Source: Gongronella butleri (lineage: Eukaryota; Mucoromycota; Mucoromycetes; Mucorales; Cunninghamellaceae). Taken from it: DNA of 64,000 nucleotides. The DNA lies in assembly GCA_025201375.1 (NCBI GenBank), contig JAIWZP010000009.1, positions 62,001 to 126,000 on the forward strand. The letters run 5' to 3'. This document shows positions 46,760 through 58,758 of the stretch, piece after piece. The notes under the pieces are model-generated. The model had not been told where the DNA came from. It ran no database searches and was given only the letters and a program-made list of their open reading frames with translations. Each line of letters starts with the position of its first letter. Positions within the stretch are counted from its first letter, which is position 1. The position numbers and the translations under genes are program-made.

Positions 46760-48029
46760 TGTAAACTTGACTTGAAAAACAAAGAAGAGGAAAGAAAATG
46801 GAAACAAAGAGAGGTTGGCAGGGGCGCCGTCTGAAATTGGAAAAAAAAATCAAATTGAAGAGCAGCCACCAAGAAGCCAAAGCCGACGGCTGATTGGCCA
46901 GCCACAGCTGCACCCTGACGGTCCTCCCTGACCTGGCGCTTTTCCATCATTCAAATGAGTCCACTCCAGCACCATTGCGGCGGCTAGACGGCGCACAAGC
47001 ACGATTTTCAAGAACCAGAGATTTTCCAAGGGGTTCAGTCGAGGATTTTCAAAATGCGAAATTAAGGTCCTCGGATCGGCACGACGTATACGTAACCACA
47101 TGGTAAAGCGCCCCCTTGCACCGATAGAAACAGCATGAAATACAGTATGAGGTCCAATGGTTGGTTTCGCCGATGAACGCGCTTTACTGAGACTGACGCT
47201 TCATTTTTGGTTCAAGGTCAACTCAATGAAAAAGAACCATGGCACCCCCAAATGTAATTCATCGGAAGATGCACGCCCAAATGCATCATTGTATATCAAT
47301 GATCATTGGAAAAAATTGCGCTGTAGTAGAACGGACCCGTACTCAAAACACGACACAATTTCGGCAAAAAAAGTTGCGTCAAAAACCGCGTTTTTTATTG
47401 TGGTGCGCGCCCCTTTCCCGCACTAAATTCATGCTCCTAGATCGCCTCTTGCCAATGAGTGCATCAGCGGGGCGCCACAACGCTTTGATCCAGCACCATT
47501 CGCCTGCGAATAAAAATCGAAAATCAAGCAATGCTCGTCAACGGGCAAACGCATCACGCTCCTTTTTGGTGTCTTTCGTGGTTGCATCACGTGATGCATC
47601 TTGTGTGCAAGTTTGGCATCATTCTGAGAACCAACTTTTCAATTTTGGATTTCGCGACCCCGTCATGGCTAATTTTTGATTTGCGTGCTGCGCGCCCCCT
47701 TGAACTTGTAGCGACTGCAAATCACACCTTCTTAGGATATGCCGCTCTCTCTTTCTCGTAGCAACGCGTCTTTTGCCGATGACGCGTCTTCTTTGCTAGG
47801 ATCATAAGAAATCTTTAACAAAATCTTCATTCAGACTATTTACGACGTTTTGTGCTTTGACAGGTCCCAAAATTTGAGCAAGGCATTCTTTTCGTATTGA
47901 AATGATGAATATATCATTTGATTGTCATTTGTGAGCACCTACCTAATTCAGTTCATATCTGGCGCGCCAAAATCGATATTTTGCGGTGGGAACGTCAAAA
48001 TGAATGGAAACAGCGCCAAACTTCAAGTA
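46760..48029 (+). repeat. Dispersed repeat, partial copy (blocks R3 and R1)
   Basis: Block R3 (minus orientation) lies at about 46940-47080 and block R1 (plus) at about 47230-47720. Together they match 49735-50460. R1 here encodes a fragment (47531-47700) that resembles the minus-strand frame at 21670-21864: both begin MLVNG and share CKFGII/CKFGVI and FDLRA/LDLRA. There are no intact genes. Bases 47720-48029 look single-copy. Confidence 0.68.
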
Positions 48030-49625
48030 GGGCGTGAGCACAAGGATTGTATCCAGCTGTAGTTCAAATTTCAGGACATGTTGTATTGTTGTAACGCGGT
48101 CAAATCGCACTTTGTAAAACATCCACTTTTGTGAATGCCATTTAAGCGGGGGCTTTTTAAAGCCCGGTGAATTATTGCCACGTCCATGTGCATCAGCATC
48201 GCAGTACCTGAATCCACTTGGGTTTGTCGTCGTGGCACGTCCGGATGGCGAGTAGTCGTCTATTAACGTAATTTTGCAATAAAGTCGCGTTATCGCTACA
48301 TTGTCTTTATTTACTAGACCTAAAATTTTGTCAGTCGCACGGGATCAAGGTGCGATTCAACTTTGTTACTTGCGTCAAGGAGCTCCGATGAAGCAAAAAC
48401 CAAATTAATCCCAAATTGGCATACTAACCTCAGCTTTTTGGATTTTCTGTGCCTTTTTGCATTAATTGAGTCATTGTCAATCTGATGCATCGTATGGCAC
48501 GAGTGCAAGCTACAACTTTGCTACCTGCAGCAAGGCTTTAGAATGGCGTCCAAGGCAACTTGCCTGCATAAAAATAAAAAGCAAGCAAGCCAAAGGGTGT
48601 TTTAGAGAGTTTGCACTTTACCAAATCTCTCGAAACCAAGAGACATGGACAGCGCGCGTCATCGCGCTCATATTTTCATATTTCAACAAAGCGTTACGCG
48701 GCTCAGAAAAAAAGATGTGATTAGAAACATTAACTTTTTTTCGTCAAAATCAATCTTTCCGTCACAACCCTTTCATCCACACCAATTGGCACAATTACAA
48801 ACTTGCAGCTGATGCCGAGCTTTACGCGTGCTGTGAGTTGCCGAGACGATTGACTAGAAAAAGAGCAAGCAAAATGCAAAAAACTCAAAAATATTATCTA
48901 TTTTATCTTATTATTTTTTCTAGGCGTGCGTAGCGCTTTGTTCAAAAATGTCAAAATGTGCAAGATGCCGCGCTATATCCGTGGCTCTTGATTTCGAGAG
49001 ATTTGGATCAGTACAATCTCATGAAATCACGCTAATTTTGTTGTTTTATTTGTTGAACAAGTGCAACTATCTCGCACGCCATTGCACCGCTTTGCTAAAA
49101 GCACAGCGTTGTGGCAGCAAGTACGAACCACATAGTGCACCTGGTTTAAAAGACACAATTAATGCAAAGCGTGCGCCAGATGCAAACGAGCAGGGATAAT
49201 TCCGCCTTCCTAGACCTAACTTGATTTTTGCTGCATGGAGCTCTGTGCTACAAGTAGTTAAGTTGAATTGCACCTTGACCCCGTGTGACTGACAAAATTT
49301 CAGACAGATTAAATAGCGCCAATGTCCTGAAAAAGTGAAATTTAGTGAAAATCACGAAAGTTGACCATTACTCGACAATGGGACGCGTCTGGGAGACAAA
49401 ATCAAATGGAGTCTGGTGTCATGACGCTGATGCACACGCGTGTGCCAAAATTTCACCGCTTTTTAAAAACTCCCTGCTTAAATGGCATTCACAGAATCCC
49501 GGTTTTTACAAACCGCGATTTGTTCGCGGCAGCACAATACAGTGTGCCATAAAATTTACACCACAACTGGTCCCAATCATAGGGCACAAAAGCAGCTCTT
49601 GAGCGTCTCTGTAAACCAGAAACAT
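48030..49625. repeat. Large diverged inverted repeat (foldback arrangement of block R2)
   Basis: Bases about 48030-48720 read forward correspond to about 48920-49625 read in reverse complement. Matched pairs are 48310-48390 with 49200-49300 (both contain AAAATTTTGTCAGTC), 48125-48160 with 49480-49520 (GTGAATGCCATTTAAGC), and 48615-48700 with 48925-49010 (CAAATCTCTCGAAA). The arms are about 70-80 percent alike by eye. The spacer between them (48720-48920) is unique here. Confidence 0.65.
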
Positions 49626-50460
49626 GTCTTTCTGTGCATAAAAAAGCGCTTTTGCTTGTATTTTGACCGCTTGTCAATATCTGCATTATTAACACAGCCT
49701 TTTGTACATGAGTCAAGGTATTACAAGTGTTCTCGTTCGAATGAGTTCACTCCCGAGCCACTGCCGCCATAGGATGGCACGCAAGATCCATTTCCAAACA
49801 TAACAACTTTTCCAAGGGGTGCAGTCAATGAATTTAGCATAATGAAGTTTGCCTTTTATCCGCCTGGTAAACACACTTCAATAATAGACAAATATGCAAT
49901 AAAAACACGGGATGCATCCACTGGGTTTGGTCGTAAAATGCATTCTGCTTCGTACACCATGTACCCCACAAGGCAATCTCGGCGAAAACTTGCTGCAGAT
50001 CCTCGAAACATTCACCATCAGAAAGAGCATGGCTTGCTGCGTGTTTGGACATTGATGATCATTGCAAAAAAACGAGTTCCATGTAGGATTGACCCGAACA
50101 GCTCGTTTGCGGGGCAGCTTCGACGCGTACTAAAGCGCGTCTCACGTCGAGTTGCACGAGCCTACTCACTACCAAATCCATGCACCTGGGCCATTTCTTG
50201 CTGGTGGACGCGTCTGCGCGACTCTAAGGACGAGTTTTTTCGTGCATTTCGCCAGAAAAAAAAAATATCCAATAGCGCTCATTGCTCGCCATTGAGCAGA
50301 TGGACCTCGCCCGCTTTTGGTATTTCACGTGGTTTCTCCATGCTGGTTCTCTTGTGTGTAGGTTTGACGTGATTCTGGGAACCCATTGTTTTTGTTATGC
50401 TGGCTTGTCGGAGGCAATTTTTGATTGCGTGTAGCGCGCCAGGGTGACCAGTGGCAGCGG
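49195..50460 (+). repeat. Dispersed repeat, copy 3 (about 1.25 kb, plus orientation)
   Basis: Blocks R2 (49195-49625, inverted), R3 (49735-49855) and R1 (49980-50460) occur in the order found, reversed, at 22910-21670. The R1 part carries coding-like remnants without an intact frame. The first block is shared with the right arm of the inverted repeat at 48030-49625. Confidence 0.68.
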
Positions 50461-52772
50461 CAAATCGCGTCCCTGTTGGGGTTTCCCACTCGCCTTTTCA
50501 CGTTGGGGCGCGTTTTGGGTGCCACCGATGTCCTGATTGGCGAGAGTGGCTGGTGCGTTGCTTTTTTGGCATATTGAAGCAAATGTCTAGATCTGCTTGT
50601 GCTGGTGGATATCAAATATGTTTGCAGATGCTTTGCATTTGTCCCTTGGTCGTGTGCAGTGCAAAAAAAAATTGGCGATCGATTAGGTGACTGTTGAGAA
50701 CATGGCGTTTGGAAATTGTACAACAATACAAATCTGTTGGTGGGCGTTTTCGCCAACCTTTTACACGAAAATCCTGTGTCATTTGGTTGATCTTGTAGAT
50801 GACGGGCCATCGGATGCGCCTTGACAGGTCCCATGCCGGTGGATTTTTTTTGTTCTTAATTGACATGCGCATCGGGCACTTGCTTCCGACTCGCCGGCTC
50901 CCAAATACGTGCAATACACACATGGCGGCGCTCACGACTTTATTAAACAAGTTCGACGTCACACCAGATTCACAAAAGAGTGGAAATGAGGGGAGTGAAA
51001 AGGAGAAAAGGGGATTCAGCGACAGATCCATTGGTCATTGTCCAGCCATCAAAGATGGCGGCTACCGGTCAATGCAAAGCACAAAGCATATCACCTCCGA
51101 ACGAGTGAGATAAAAAGGCAGCGCAGGATTAAATATGACAAATGGGTGCCCAGATGATGATCAACAAAATGGATTCCATGTCTTTTGAATTCCAAATGGC
51201 TGGCAATGAGGTTCCATCATTTTTTATCACCATGGAAGAGGTGTTGGCATCATGGTCACTTTTGAATCGTCGGCTTGGCTCCTTTGTGCAGTACGTCCAT
51301 CACGCGACTGTGTGCAGAAAAAGGCAAAACGGCGTTTCCGGCGACTTTGTTGCCCGGACGGCCGACCAATTGCTTTCCTATTTTGTTGGTGCGGATCGTC
51401 GCTATTATGATACCCAGAAAACCCACTTTCAGCGCCGCACGACACGTGGTCGAGCATTGGTGAGCGAATTCATGGGAAAAGAGCATGAGTAGCAAATGGA
51501 CTAGTCTTTCAAAATGACCTTTTTTATTTTTGGCACCTCACCTGCAGAAGCCGGTCACGACGGCTAACTTTGACTAAAACGCCAGGCTCCCCTCAGGGTC
51601 AAGGTGCCCACAAAAAGAAGCAGAAGAAAAAAAAGTAAAGATTTCTTTGCGTCACCGAGCCATTGGCCCACTTTTTCTGAAGATCAGGAGGTTGCGTGGC
51701 CTGCCTTGAAAGAGAGGCTGATGCTCCCAACGTCGTACGATCCAGGGCCATTGCATCGACATTGCCTTGTTGGCAAAAGAAAGCCGTGGCGCTGTGGAAT
51801 TTGCCAGCATGGCTGCTAGCACCCCAATGGGGGCACCTTTTTTTTTTAAAGCGTCTCCGCAGGGTCCGAGGCGTGCTGAGAGAACGACAGGGATCATCCA
51901 AAAATACAAGCTGCAGCGGACAATCCAACGTCCGCGCATCCAATCATTCCCAGTCATTTTTATATGAAAGGGGGACCAAACGTCAAGCGGATCCTCTATG
52001 CACGCCGCTGATAGGGTGACACAAAGAGCGGTCGTAATTGCAGATTGCTCCGTTTGCTATGGATTTGCCACTTTTGGGGGTGGCCATGATGCAAGACCAA
52101 AAAATAGGCTCGTCTCTTTTGCCATGGACAAAAAAAAAAAGGAGGCCATGTGAGTGCGTGAAAGAAATGAAAAAGAGAGGAGAGGCGCTCCCCACGCACG
52201 GAACAAACCAATTACACATGCCAATTTGGATGAGTTGATGGCCTTTCTTCTTGCTTTGATGTCCCAGTGAACGCGAAATATAATCTGTTGGTGATATTAA
52301 AATGCAAGGGCGCGGCGGGGATGGCCAAAAGCGTAAAACAACAGCAATGTTGAGCATCGAAAATGGTCTGGACGCATACAGCAAACGATTGTTCTGTGCG
52401 ACCACGAGAAGCAACCTTTTTTTTTCATTGAAAAAGGTGGGGACCTGATTTTTTTTTGTTTTGATTCCCTTTTTCTTTTCCTGTACTTCTTTTGCACGGC
52501 GTCTGTCTCCTGGCCCCCAACCACGCAACCCCTAATTCCGCCCCCCTTCCCTTTCTCTCACTCTCCAACCGCTCCTTAGTCTATTTTTTTTCTGTCTCTT
52601 TTTTTGTTTCACGCTAGCGTGTAGTGCACACACCAGCCGCCCTTATACTCGCACGCCTCCCTTGTCTCCCCTTTTTTTCACGTCTATTTTTTTTTTTTTT
52701 TGCCTCGACCCCTCTTTTTTCTTTTTTTTTTTTTTTCGTCCTTTTTGACCTTTATGTAAAGAAAAGAAAATC
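50461..52772. other. Gene-poor region before the poly-Q protein gene
   Basis: No gene is supported. A 116-codon frame (51142-51492) has no recognisable domain and no neighbouring exon. Bases 52480-52770 are pyrimidine-rich with several T tracts and probably form the promoter and leader of the next gene. Confidence 0.5.
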
Positions 52773-54196
52773 ATGGCTCTCGACACCGCGCCCCATGGCC
52801 CCGACCTCATCCCCTGTCCGCCGAAATCGGCATCACACACGCAGGTGCTGATGACATCGCTTTTGGCCAGAGACAACCCAATTCAGCTCGCGGCCATCTC
52901 CAACTACAAGCTTGCTCAGCTCACGTTTTCCGCGCCCACGCTGGACACCTTGCGCAAGACAGCCTTGATCAAAAACATGACCGATGTGATTTACAATGAT
53001 ACCCCTCCCGAATGGCTCGATCAGATGCAACGCTGGTCCTTTTTCACTCCCGAGTAAGGTGGTCAAGAGAAGGAAGCGATCTTTTTTTTTTAGATTTTTT
53101 AGATGCAAGATTGAAACTGATCCTGAATTGTTATATTAGGTCGCTGAACAACATGACGCAAGACGATCTCGAGGACATTTTTGCCCAATATATCCAGACC
53201 ATGGAAGCATTCCAGCCAATTCACCTGGATGATGACGACGACGATGAGGATGATGACGACGACGAGGATGATGACGATGATATGTGGCAAGAAGAGGAGA
53301 TTCTGACGCCCAATGACCATGCGTCGCTGCCCATCATGCTCCGACAGCAGCAAGATGCACCGCAGCAGCCGTCATCGCCATTGTATGCGCAAGCCGATGC
53401 AACATCGTCTTGGCTCAATGTCGACAAGCCATTGCCGCCCATAATGGACGATGCTTCTCCGCCGCCATTGCAGCAACATCAACAGCAGCAGCAGCAGCAG
53501 CAAAGGAAAAAGAAGAAGCGGACTTCCAGACTGACGATCCGAAGCAATCGATTGAGCTGGACAAGCGACGTTGGTTTGCCAGCCAATGGCGCCATTGCGC
53601 AGAATTGGGCGACGGAATTGATGACCATGTTCAACATGGATTTCCAGGTGGACACGACGCTCGATTTGAACACAGCACCGACGCTCCCGGAGCTGCCTTT
53701 TAGCCGCAAGCGCCTATCGACCACCAGTGCACGCAACAACAAGCGCGCGTCGCAGCGATATTCCACCGATTCCTTCATGAACTTGATTCCTGCCTTTGAG
53801 AGCTTCAAGCTCGAGGACAATGCCCCCATCGACGCCCTTCATCATCATCATCGCATCACTTTCCCGCCACCACCCGCAAGCGAGCCGCCTGCTTTCTTGC
53901 TACAGCCGCCAAAACCAAAGAAAAATACCATTCTTAATGGCCTTTCGAAAAAAAAATCCATACGTCGCCTTGCCGCCCTCGTCACCGGCACCAGCGGCGA
54001 CAATTCGCATCCTCAGCATCCTCCCCAGCCCTCCCCATCTCATACCCAGCTGCAATCGACCGATTCGTCCATGTCGTTTCTCTTGGACAAGCCATTGCCG
54101 CCCATAGATCAGCAGCAGCAACAACGGTCATCCATGCGCCGCTCGTCTTCGGCATCTTCTTCTTCGTCCTCTTTGAAGCAGCCATGGCAACCATTG

Positions 54197-54227
<31 letters not shown>

Positions 54228-54541
54228 TACTTGTGCCGCCTCAGCCGCAGTTGCAACAATCGGCATCACACTCGCTCAATGACGTGTCCAGCATGTCGTC
54301 CACGTCGTCGCTGTCGTCGCCGCCGTCCGTGATGCCGCCCAAGCGATCAAAATCGGCATTGACACGCATCAGCTACGGCTTGCAGCGCCGATCGTCGTCA
54401 AACAGCCAAAATCACGCCGCACGTGATAGCACCGCGTCCATATCCAGCACCGATTCCTCTTGGAGCGACCACTCCTCGTCCTTTGTCCAGCGCTGCGCGT
54501 CTCTCGGCCGCAAAATCACACAAAAGCAACATGTCATCTAA
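52773..54541 (+). CDS. Unrecognised low-complexity protein with poly-Q, acidic and DKPLPPI motifs (560 aa)
   Basis: I do not recognise the family. Two exons (52773-53053, 53140-54541) join in phase to 560 aa. The first 130 residues look folded: helix-rich, with a conserved-looking DTLRKTALIKNM and TPPEWLDQMQRWSFF. Then come an acidic run (DDDDDDEDDDDD), poly-Gln runs at 53475-53502 and 54195-54225, and Ser-rich stretches. The heptapeptide DKPLPPI occurs twice (near 53424 and 54088), which could be a short binding motif. Basic Ser/Arg stretches near 53700-53760 and 54340-54400 look like kinase or 14-3-3 targets (inference). Such architecture fits a signalling or polarity adaptor, but no catalytic domain is visible. 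Confidence 0.75.
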
Positions 54542-54669
54542 GCTTGTTTCGCCTTTTTTTACTTTTTTTTTTTTTTTGTGTGTATGTAACATTTACCCTT
54601 CCCATTTTTTTGAATAAAAAAAAAAGTTGGCTCCGTCTTTTTATTGTGTGTGCAATGGAGGAGGGGGGC

Positions 54670-54990
54670 TCATGAGCAGATCACCGAGCGAAAAGTGAAG
54701 CCTTTTGGCGGCTCAATGGCATAACGCGCCGGCACGATGAATAGCTTGCCTTGGCAATTGTCTTCTGTCCACAACAGGCAGTGCGACGTCCCCGGATTGG
54801 TGATTTCATGCGTAGGAAATTGGGTGGGGAACACTTGGCACCGATGATCGGCACTGAGCACGCCTGAGCGCACATTTGTGTCGTTTGCATAGAGAATGAC
54901 CCCCGTCGACGCGTCGCCATTGTAGGCAGCAATCAGCAGCGACCACATACTCACAAGAAGCAGCAAAGCATTCATTATGTATAGGCTCAT
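54670..54990 (-). CDS. Small secreted cysteine protein, beta/gamma-crystallin-like
   Basis: Single-exon gene, 106 aa from the ATG at 54990; a second ATG at 54975 gives a better signal peptide (MNALLLLVSMWSLLIAA). After cleavage about 85 residues remain, with four cysteines that could form two disulfides. The C-terminal part, with C-LWTEDNCQGKLF and FTFRSVIC, resembles one Greek-key motif of the beta/gamma-crystallin fold found in many small secreted fungal proteins. No membrane segment other than the signal. The gene is convergent with the poly-Q protein gene (129 bp apart). The function is unknown; family assignment is tentative, but a secreted protein is likely. Confidence 0.65.
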   Translation of the reverse strand: MSLYIMNALLLLVSMWSLLIAAYNGDASTGVILYANDTNVRSGVLSADHRCQVFPTQFPTHEITNPGTSHCLLWTEDNCQGKLFIVPARYAIEPPKGFTFRSVICS

Positions 54991-55342
54991 GGCGGCGAAA
55001 AAAAAAATGCGTTTGGTATCAGAAAATGCTTAGGAAAAAACGAAAAAAAAAAAGAAGCCATGACAAAACTCGAAGCAGAATTAAAAAGAGGGACCCTGGC
55101 GATCAAATCTGAAACCCATGGGCCGCGGGTCTCTTGACCCTGTTTTTATCTGCCAATTTCTATGATGTTGATGCAAAACAGAAAAAAAATGGCCACCCAT
55201 GATCAAGAACAGGTGATGACGACATGTTTATTGAATTAGCCGGGGAGGGGGAGGGGTATTCATGCCATTGACGCGTTTGGTTGTGCGTGACCAAGGGTTG
55301 GAGAGAAGAGCACGCACGAGGGGTGAGGTGTTCGTCTTTTTG

Positions 55343-55777
55343 TCATTGTGATCCACGCAGATGCCATTGCAATTGGTCAACCTGTTGGCGTGTCTGTCCG
55401 AGCTTTTCTTCGAGGGATGCGCGTGTCTGTCGTTCGCGTGCGACCATCTGGTTGGCGGCGGAAAACAGGCTGGCAGCAAGATCGTCCAGCTCCAATTGCA
55501 ATTGACGCAGTGCCTGCTCGGCGCGCAGCGCGATTTCTTTTTGCTGCCTGTAGCTGTGTAGCCACTTTTCCTTTTCCATGGTCAAATCATGGCAGTGGAT
55601 GCACGCATTGGGCGATGAGCGCCGCGACTGGCCGCCACACGACGATACAACGACATCCACGGCCTCGTTGGGCACGGGGCTCACCAAAGACGCCCACGAT
55701 TGCCCCGCCGACGCCTTGGGCGATGGAATAGAGGCCGCAGGCGGTGGCACTTGCAGATAGACTGAGGGTGAAATCAT
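55343..55777 (-). CDS. Sec2-domain protein (Rab8/Sec4 GEF-like coiled coil)
   Basis: Frame of 144 aa from the ATG at 55777. The C-terminal half is a coiled coil. Its LELDDLAASLFSAANQMVARER matches the core of the Sec2/Rabin8 exchange-factor domain (E-LT-SLFEEAN-MV), which catalyses GDP release from Sec4/Rab8 in exocytosis. Before it a CIHCHDL segment resembles the short Cys pair region seen just N-terminal of the coil in some fungal Sec2 proteins. A splice-acceptor-like sequence (TTTTTTTTGCAG) directly precedes the ATG, so a 5' exon may be missing from this model. The protein stops soon after the GEF coil and lacks the long Sec2 C-terminus. It could be a minimal GEF or a regulator. Confidence 0.6.
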   Translation of the reverse strand: MISPSVYLQVPPPAASIPSPKASAGQSWASLVSPVPNEAVDVVVSSCGGQSRRSSPNACIHCHDLTMEKEKWLHSYRQQKEIALRAEQALRQLQLELDDLAASLFSAANQMVARERQTRASLEEKLGQTRQQVDQLQWHLRGSQ

Positions 55778-56064
55778 ATTCACTGCAAAAAAAATAAAAA
55801 TAAAAAAAAACGAAAAAGTAGAGAAGAAACGAGCTCGAGGCCCACTTTTTGCATAACATTGGGCAAACACACGCACGCCTACACGTGGCACGCCTTGCCA
55901 AATGCAAACAAAAACAAAACAACAACAATGGACAACAATTCGGGATTTTTTTTTATCTTTTTCATCGTTTAGTCTTTTTCAATAACCGGGACGAAGCTAG
56001 GAGAGCGCAACGAGGAGGGAGAGAGAGAGAGAGGGGTCAAAAGTGACAAAAAAAAGTGGGCGCT

Positions 56065-58490
56065 TCATTCAAAAGCATCCATCTCCACGGGCATTTCAAA
56101 CACAGGAGCCTCGAGATCATGCCAATTGTCATAGCGCTTCCGAGAGAAGGCAACCATTTCCTTGACATAGCTGCGGTACAGGGCCGACACGTGCGTCTGC
56201 TGCTTGTGGAGGTATGTCATCTCGCTCCAGATACAATAATGAATAAATAATTGGCGATTTTGCTGGTCCCTGAGCTCTTGTTCATCCTAAATGGACAAAA
56301 ATAGAATATATAAGACGGGTCTCGTTGGCGACGCGAAACGAATGGAAGCCTTACCGACTGCAATGAAGCGGCGAGCTTGTCCACCTCGGCCTCCATGCCA
56401 GGCACGCCTCTGTTTTGCGTGATCTTGGTCTTTGTGGTGCTGATGCGCTTGATGAGCGCGTCGGCATTGTCCGAGGCGAGTCTGTCCTTGCGGTCGACGA
56501 GCTCGCGGAACGACACGAGCAGATCACGCACGCGCTTCAGATTTTCCAGCACACCATCCGTGGAAAGGCCGACCTGATGATCCAAAATGCTGCTTTCCTT
56601 TTGCATATGCTTCGCCACATTCTCGTAACCCTGCACAATCAGCTGACATGGCCGGCACTCGGCCGCATGGTAGCGGTGCTCGGATTCGGCCAACGAGCTT
56701 TTTGCGAAAAAAAAAAAAAAGTGAATTCAGTGCGCTTCTCCCTTGTTTTTTTTTTTTTTTCGTCACGATTGCTTTACTTTAGGGCGATGCTGTAGCGCAC
56801 ATAGTCTGTTGCTTGACCGTGCATGCGTCTGATGGTGCGTTCCATGATGTAGCAAAGATTGACATAATGGCCAATGGCGGCCACGACACCTGAACGTGTC
56901 TTTTCCATTTGATCGAGAAAGTCGTTTGGCAAAACGGCGCGAATGTCGTCCATGTTGTATTGTTTGCGCCTGAATTCCTCTTCAAGCGAAGGCGGGTGCT
57001 GCTTGCGCCATGGTGCAAGCTCGGTGGGCTCGGTCAAAAACTTGGTAACAACGGGATCGGTGCGCAAAATGGGGTGTCGCACGACGGCATTGATGAAGCG
57101 TGATAGGCCCTTGCGGCGCTTCTCGAGAAACGCGGCGTCGCGACCGCCAAGCTTCTTGGGCGGCAGGTTGGGCAGCATGCGGAAGGGATAGCGGCGGTTC
57201 AACACCTCCATGAGCCACCAAAAGTCGCTAAAGCGGCGCAACACAATCGACGATCGTTTCTGACTCTCAATGATGTAATTGACGTGCTTGAAGATGAAGC
57301 CCTCGCGCTCGGGCGCAATGGTCACCTTGATCTCTTCCACATTTTTGAACCAATTGCGCGTGTCCAGCTTTTTGTGCCCCTGCGGCACCGATGCGGCATC
57401 GTGGTGCGTGCTGTTGCCGCTGTTGTGGCTATTGGCAATCATCGTCGTCGTCGATGACGACCCTGTGGGTGACACCAGCGGAGATCCATGCACGTGCGCG
57501 TCGTCGTGCTCGGTATGAAGCGGGTTGGGTATACGCGTCGGAAAAGTCGCCAAGGAAGGCACGCCAAGATCTGAAAAAAAAAAAAGAGAAAAAAAAGAGG
57601 GGGGGAAGGTCAGGGGTCAACACATCATCCATTGAACAAAGGTCACGCACTGTCTCGGTGGTGGTATAGGGCATTCAGCGTGAGATCTAAGATAAAAAAA
57701 GAAAGAAAAAAAGAAAGAAATCAAGAATGAATGAGGTCATCCCTCCCCCTTTTTTTCCCCCTCTCTCTGGATTTTTTTTTTATCAACGAGCCGCGGTCGT
57801 ACCAATGCCGTTCTGAGCGCAATAGATAAAGGCCAAGGCTGTGTTGAATTCGGCGCGTGTCACATATGAAGAGCCATTGGGCACGACAATTTGAATGATC
57901 TATGGCGACATTTGGCGGGTCAGCACGAGCGCTTTCCTTGCCATTCATTGCTTATTACCTTGTCAATGTCGACAGCCGAGAGGTGTGCCTGCTCCATGAT
58001 CTTGTACAATGCGGTCAACGACACTCGGCCAGATCGCTGCGCATCCGTGAACAGGGAGCCATACATTTCCGGCACCTGTACACCCGCTAGAAAGAACGAA
58101 AAAAAAACGTGAGTCCGAGGCCCCGGAGTAGCATTGAGAGGGCGGGGGTGGCGACAATGGGTTATTACCAAGGACCATGGCGGCGGTGCGTGGCGCCATT
58201 GGGGCGGCATGGCCATTTGTAAGGCCATTGGTATTGCTGGTGGCTGCGGCGGCAGGGCCAGTGGGAAGGTTGGCGGGCAAGGACGTCGTGTGACCAAATT
58301 CCTGAAGATTAGGCGATGTAAAAGAGCGGCCGATATCTTGGCGCACGGTATCAAAGGCACTGCCCCACGGATCGTCCTCATAGTTGCTCGCATACAGTGA
58401 CGGCTGCATCGATCGCCCATCTAGAAACGCACTCGACTGCGTCGACGCAAAAATAGAGCCGGATAATGGGTCGTCGTCTTCTTGTAGCAT
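56065..58490 (-). CDS. MVP1: Sorting nexin MVP1 / SNX8 (EH-PX-BAR)
   Basis: Endosomal sorting nexin that forms tubules for retromer-independent recycling to the Golgi. Seven exons on the minus strand: 58169-58490, 57959-58086, 57803-57899, 57651-57686 (36 nt), 56778-57570, 56355-56697 and 56065-56286, giving 646 aa. Domain order: disordered N-terminus; EH-like domain at about residues 118-180 (SGRVSLTALYKIMEQA, SYVTRAEFNTAL); PX domain at about 268-360 (RRFSDFWWL, the basic LPNLPPKK loop, FLEKRRKGLSRFI) for PI3P binding; then a BAR-type helical region to the C-terminus. This order is specific to Mvp1/SNX8. The end VPVE-like MDAFE follows a helix with YVKEMVAFSRKRYDNW. It lies just downstream of NELF-C/D on the same strand. 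Confidence 0.92.
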
Positions 58491-58758
58491 AAAAACAATA
58501 ACAGAAAAGAGAAAAACAAAGAAAGACCGGTGTGAAGCAAAAAAAAAAAAAAAAAAAAAGAGAAAGAGGGTGGAAAAGTGGAAAGCGCTCGCTCGGAAAG
58601 AAAAAAAAAAAAGCCAAATTCTGTCGCCATGTGCAACCCTCGTTCCCTTGTTTTGTTTGCTTTTTTTTTTTTTTTTTTCTCAATCAAGGACATAACATCC
58701 AAGTATGGCGCCCAGGGCAAAAACAGCGTCGTGAATTGACGTGTTGATGCTCCTTTCT

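Noticed and set aside
51142..51492. 116-codon open frame
   Set aside because: No domain, no splice partners, no leader like those of real genes here.
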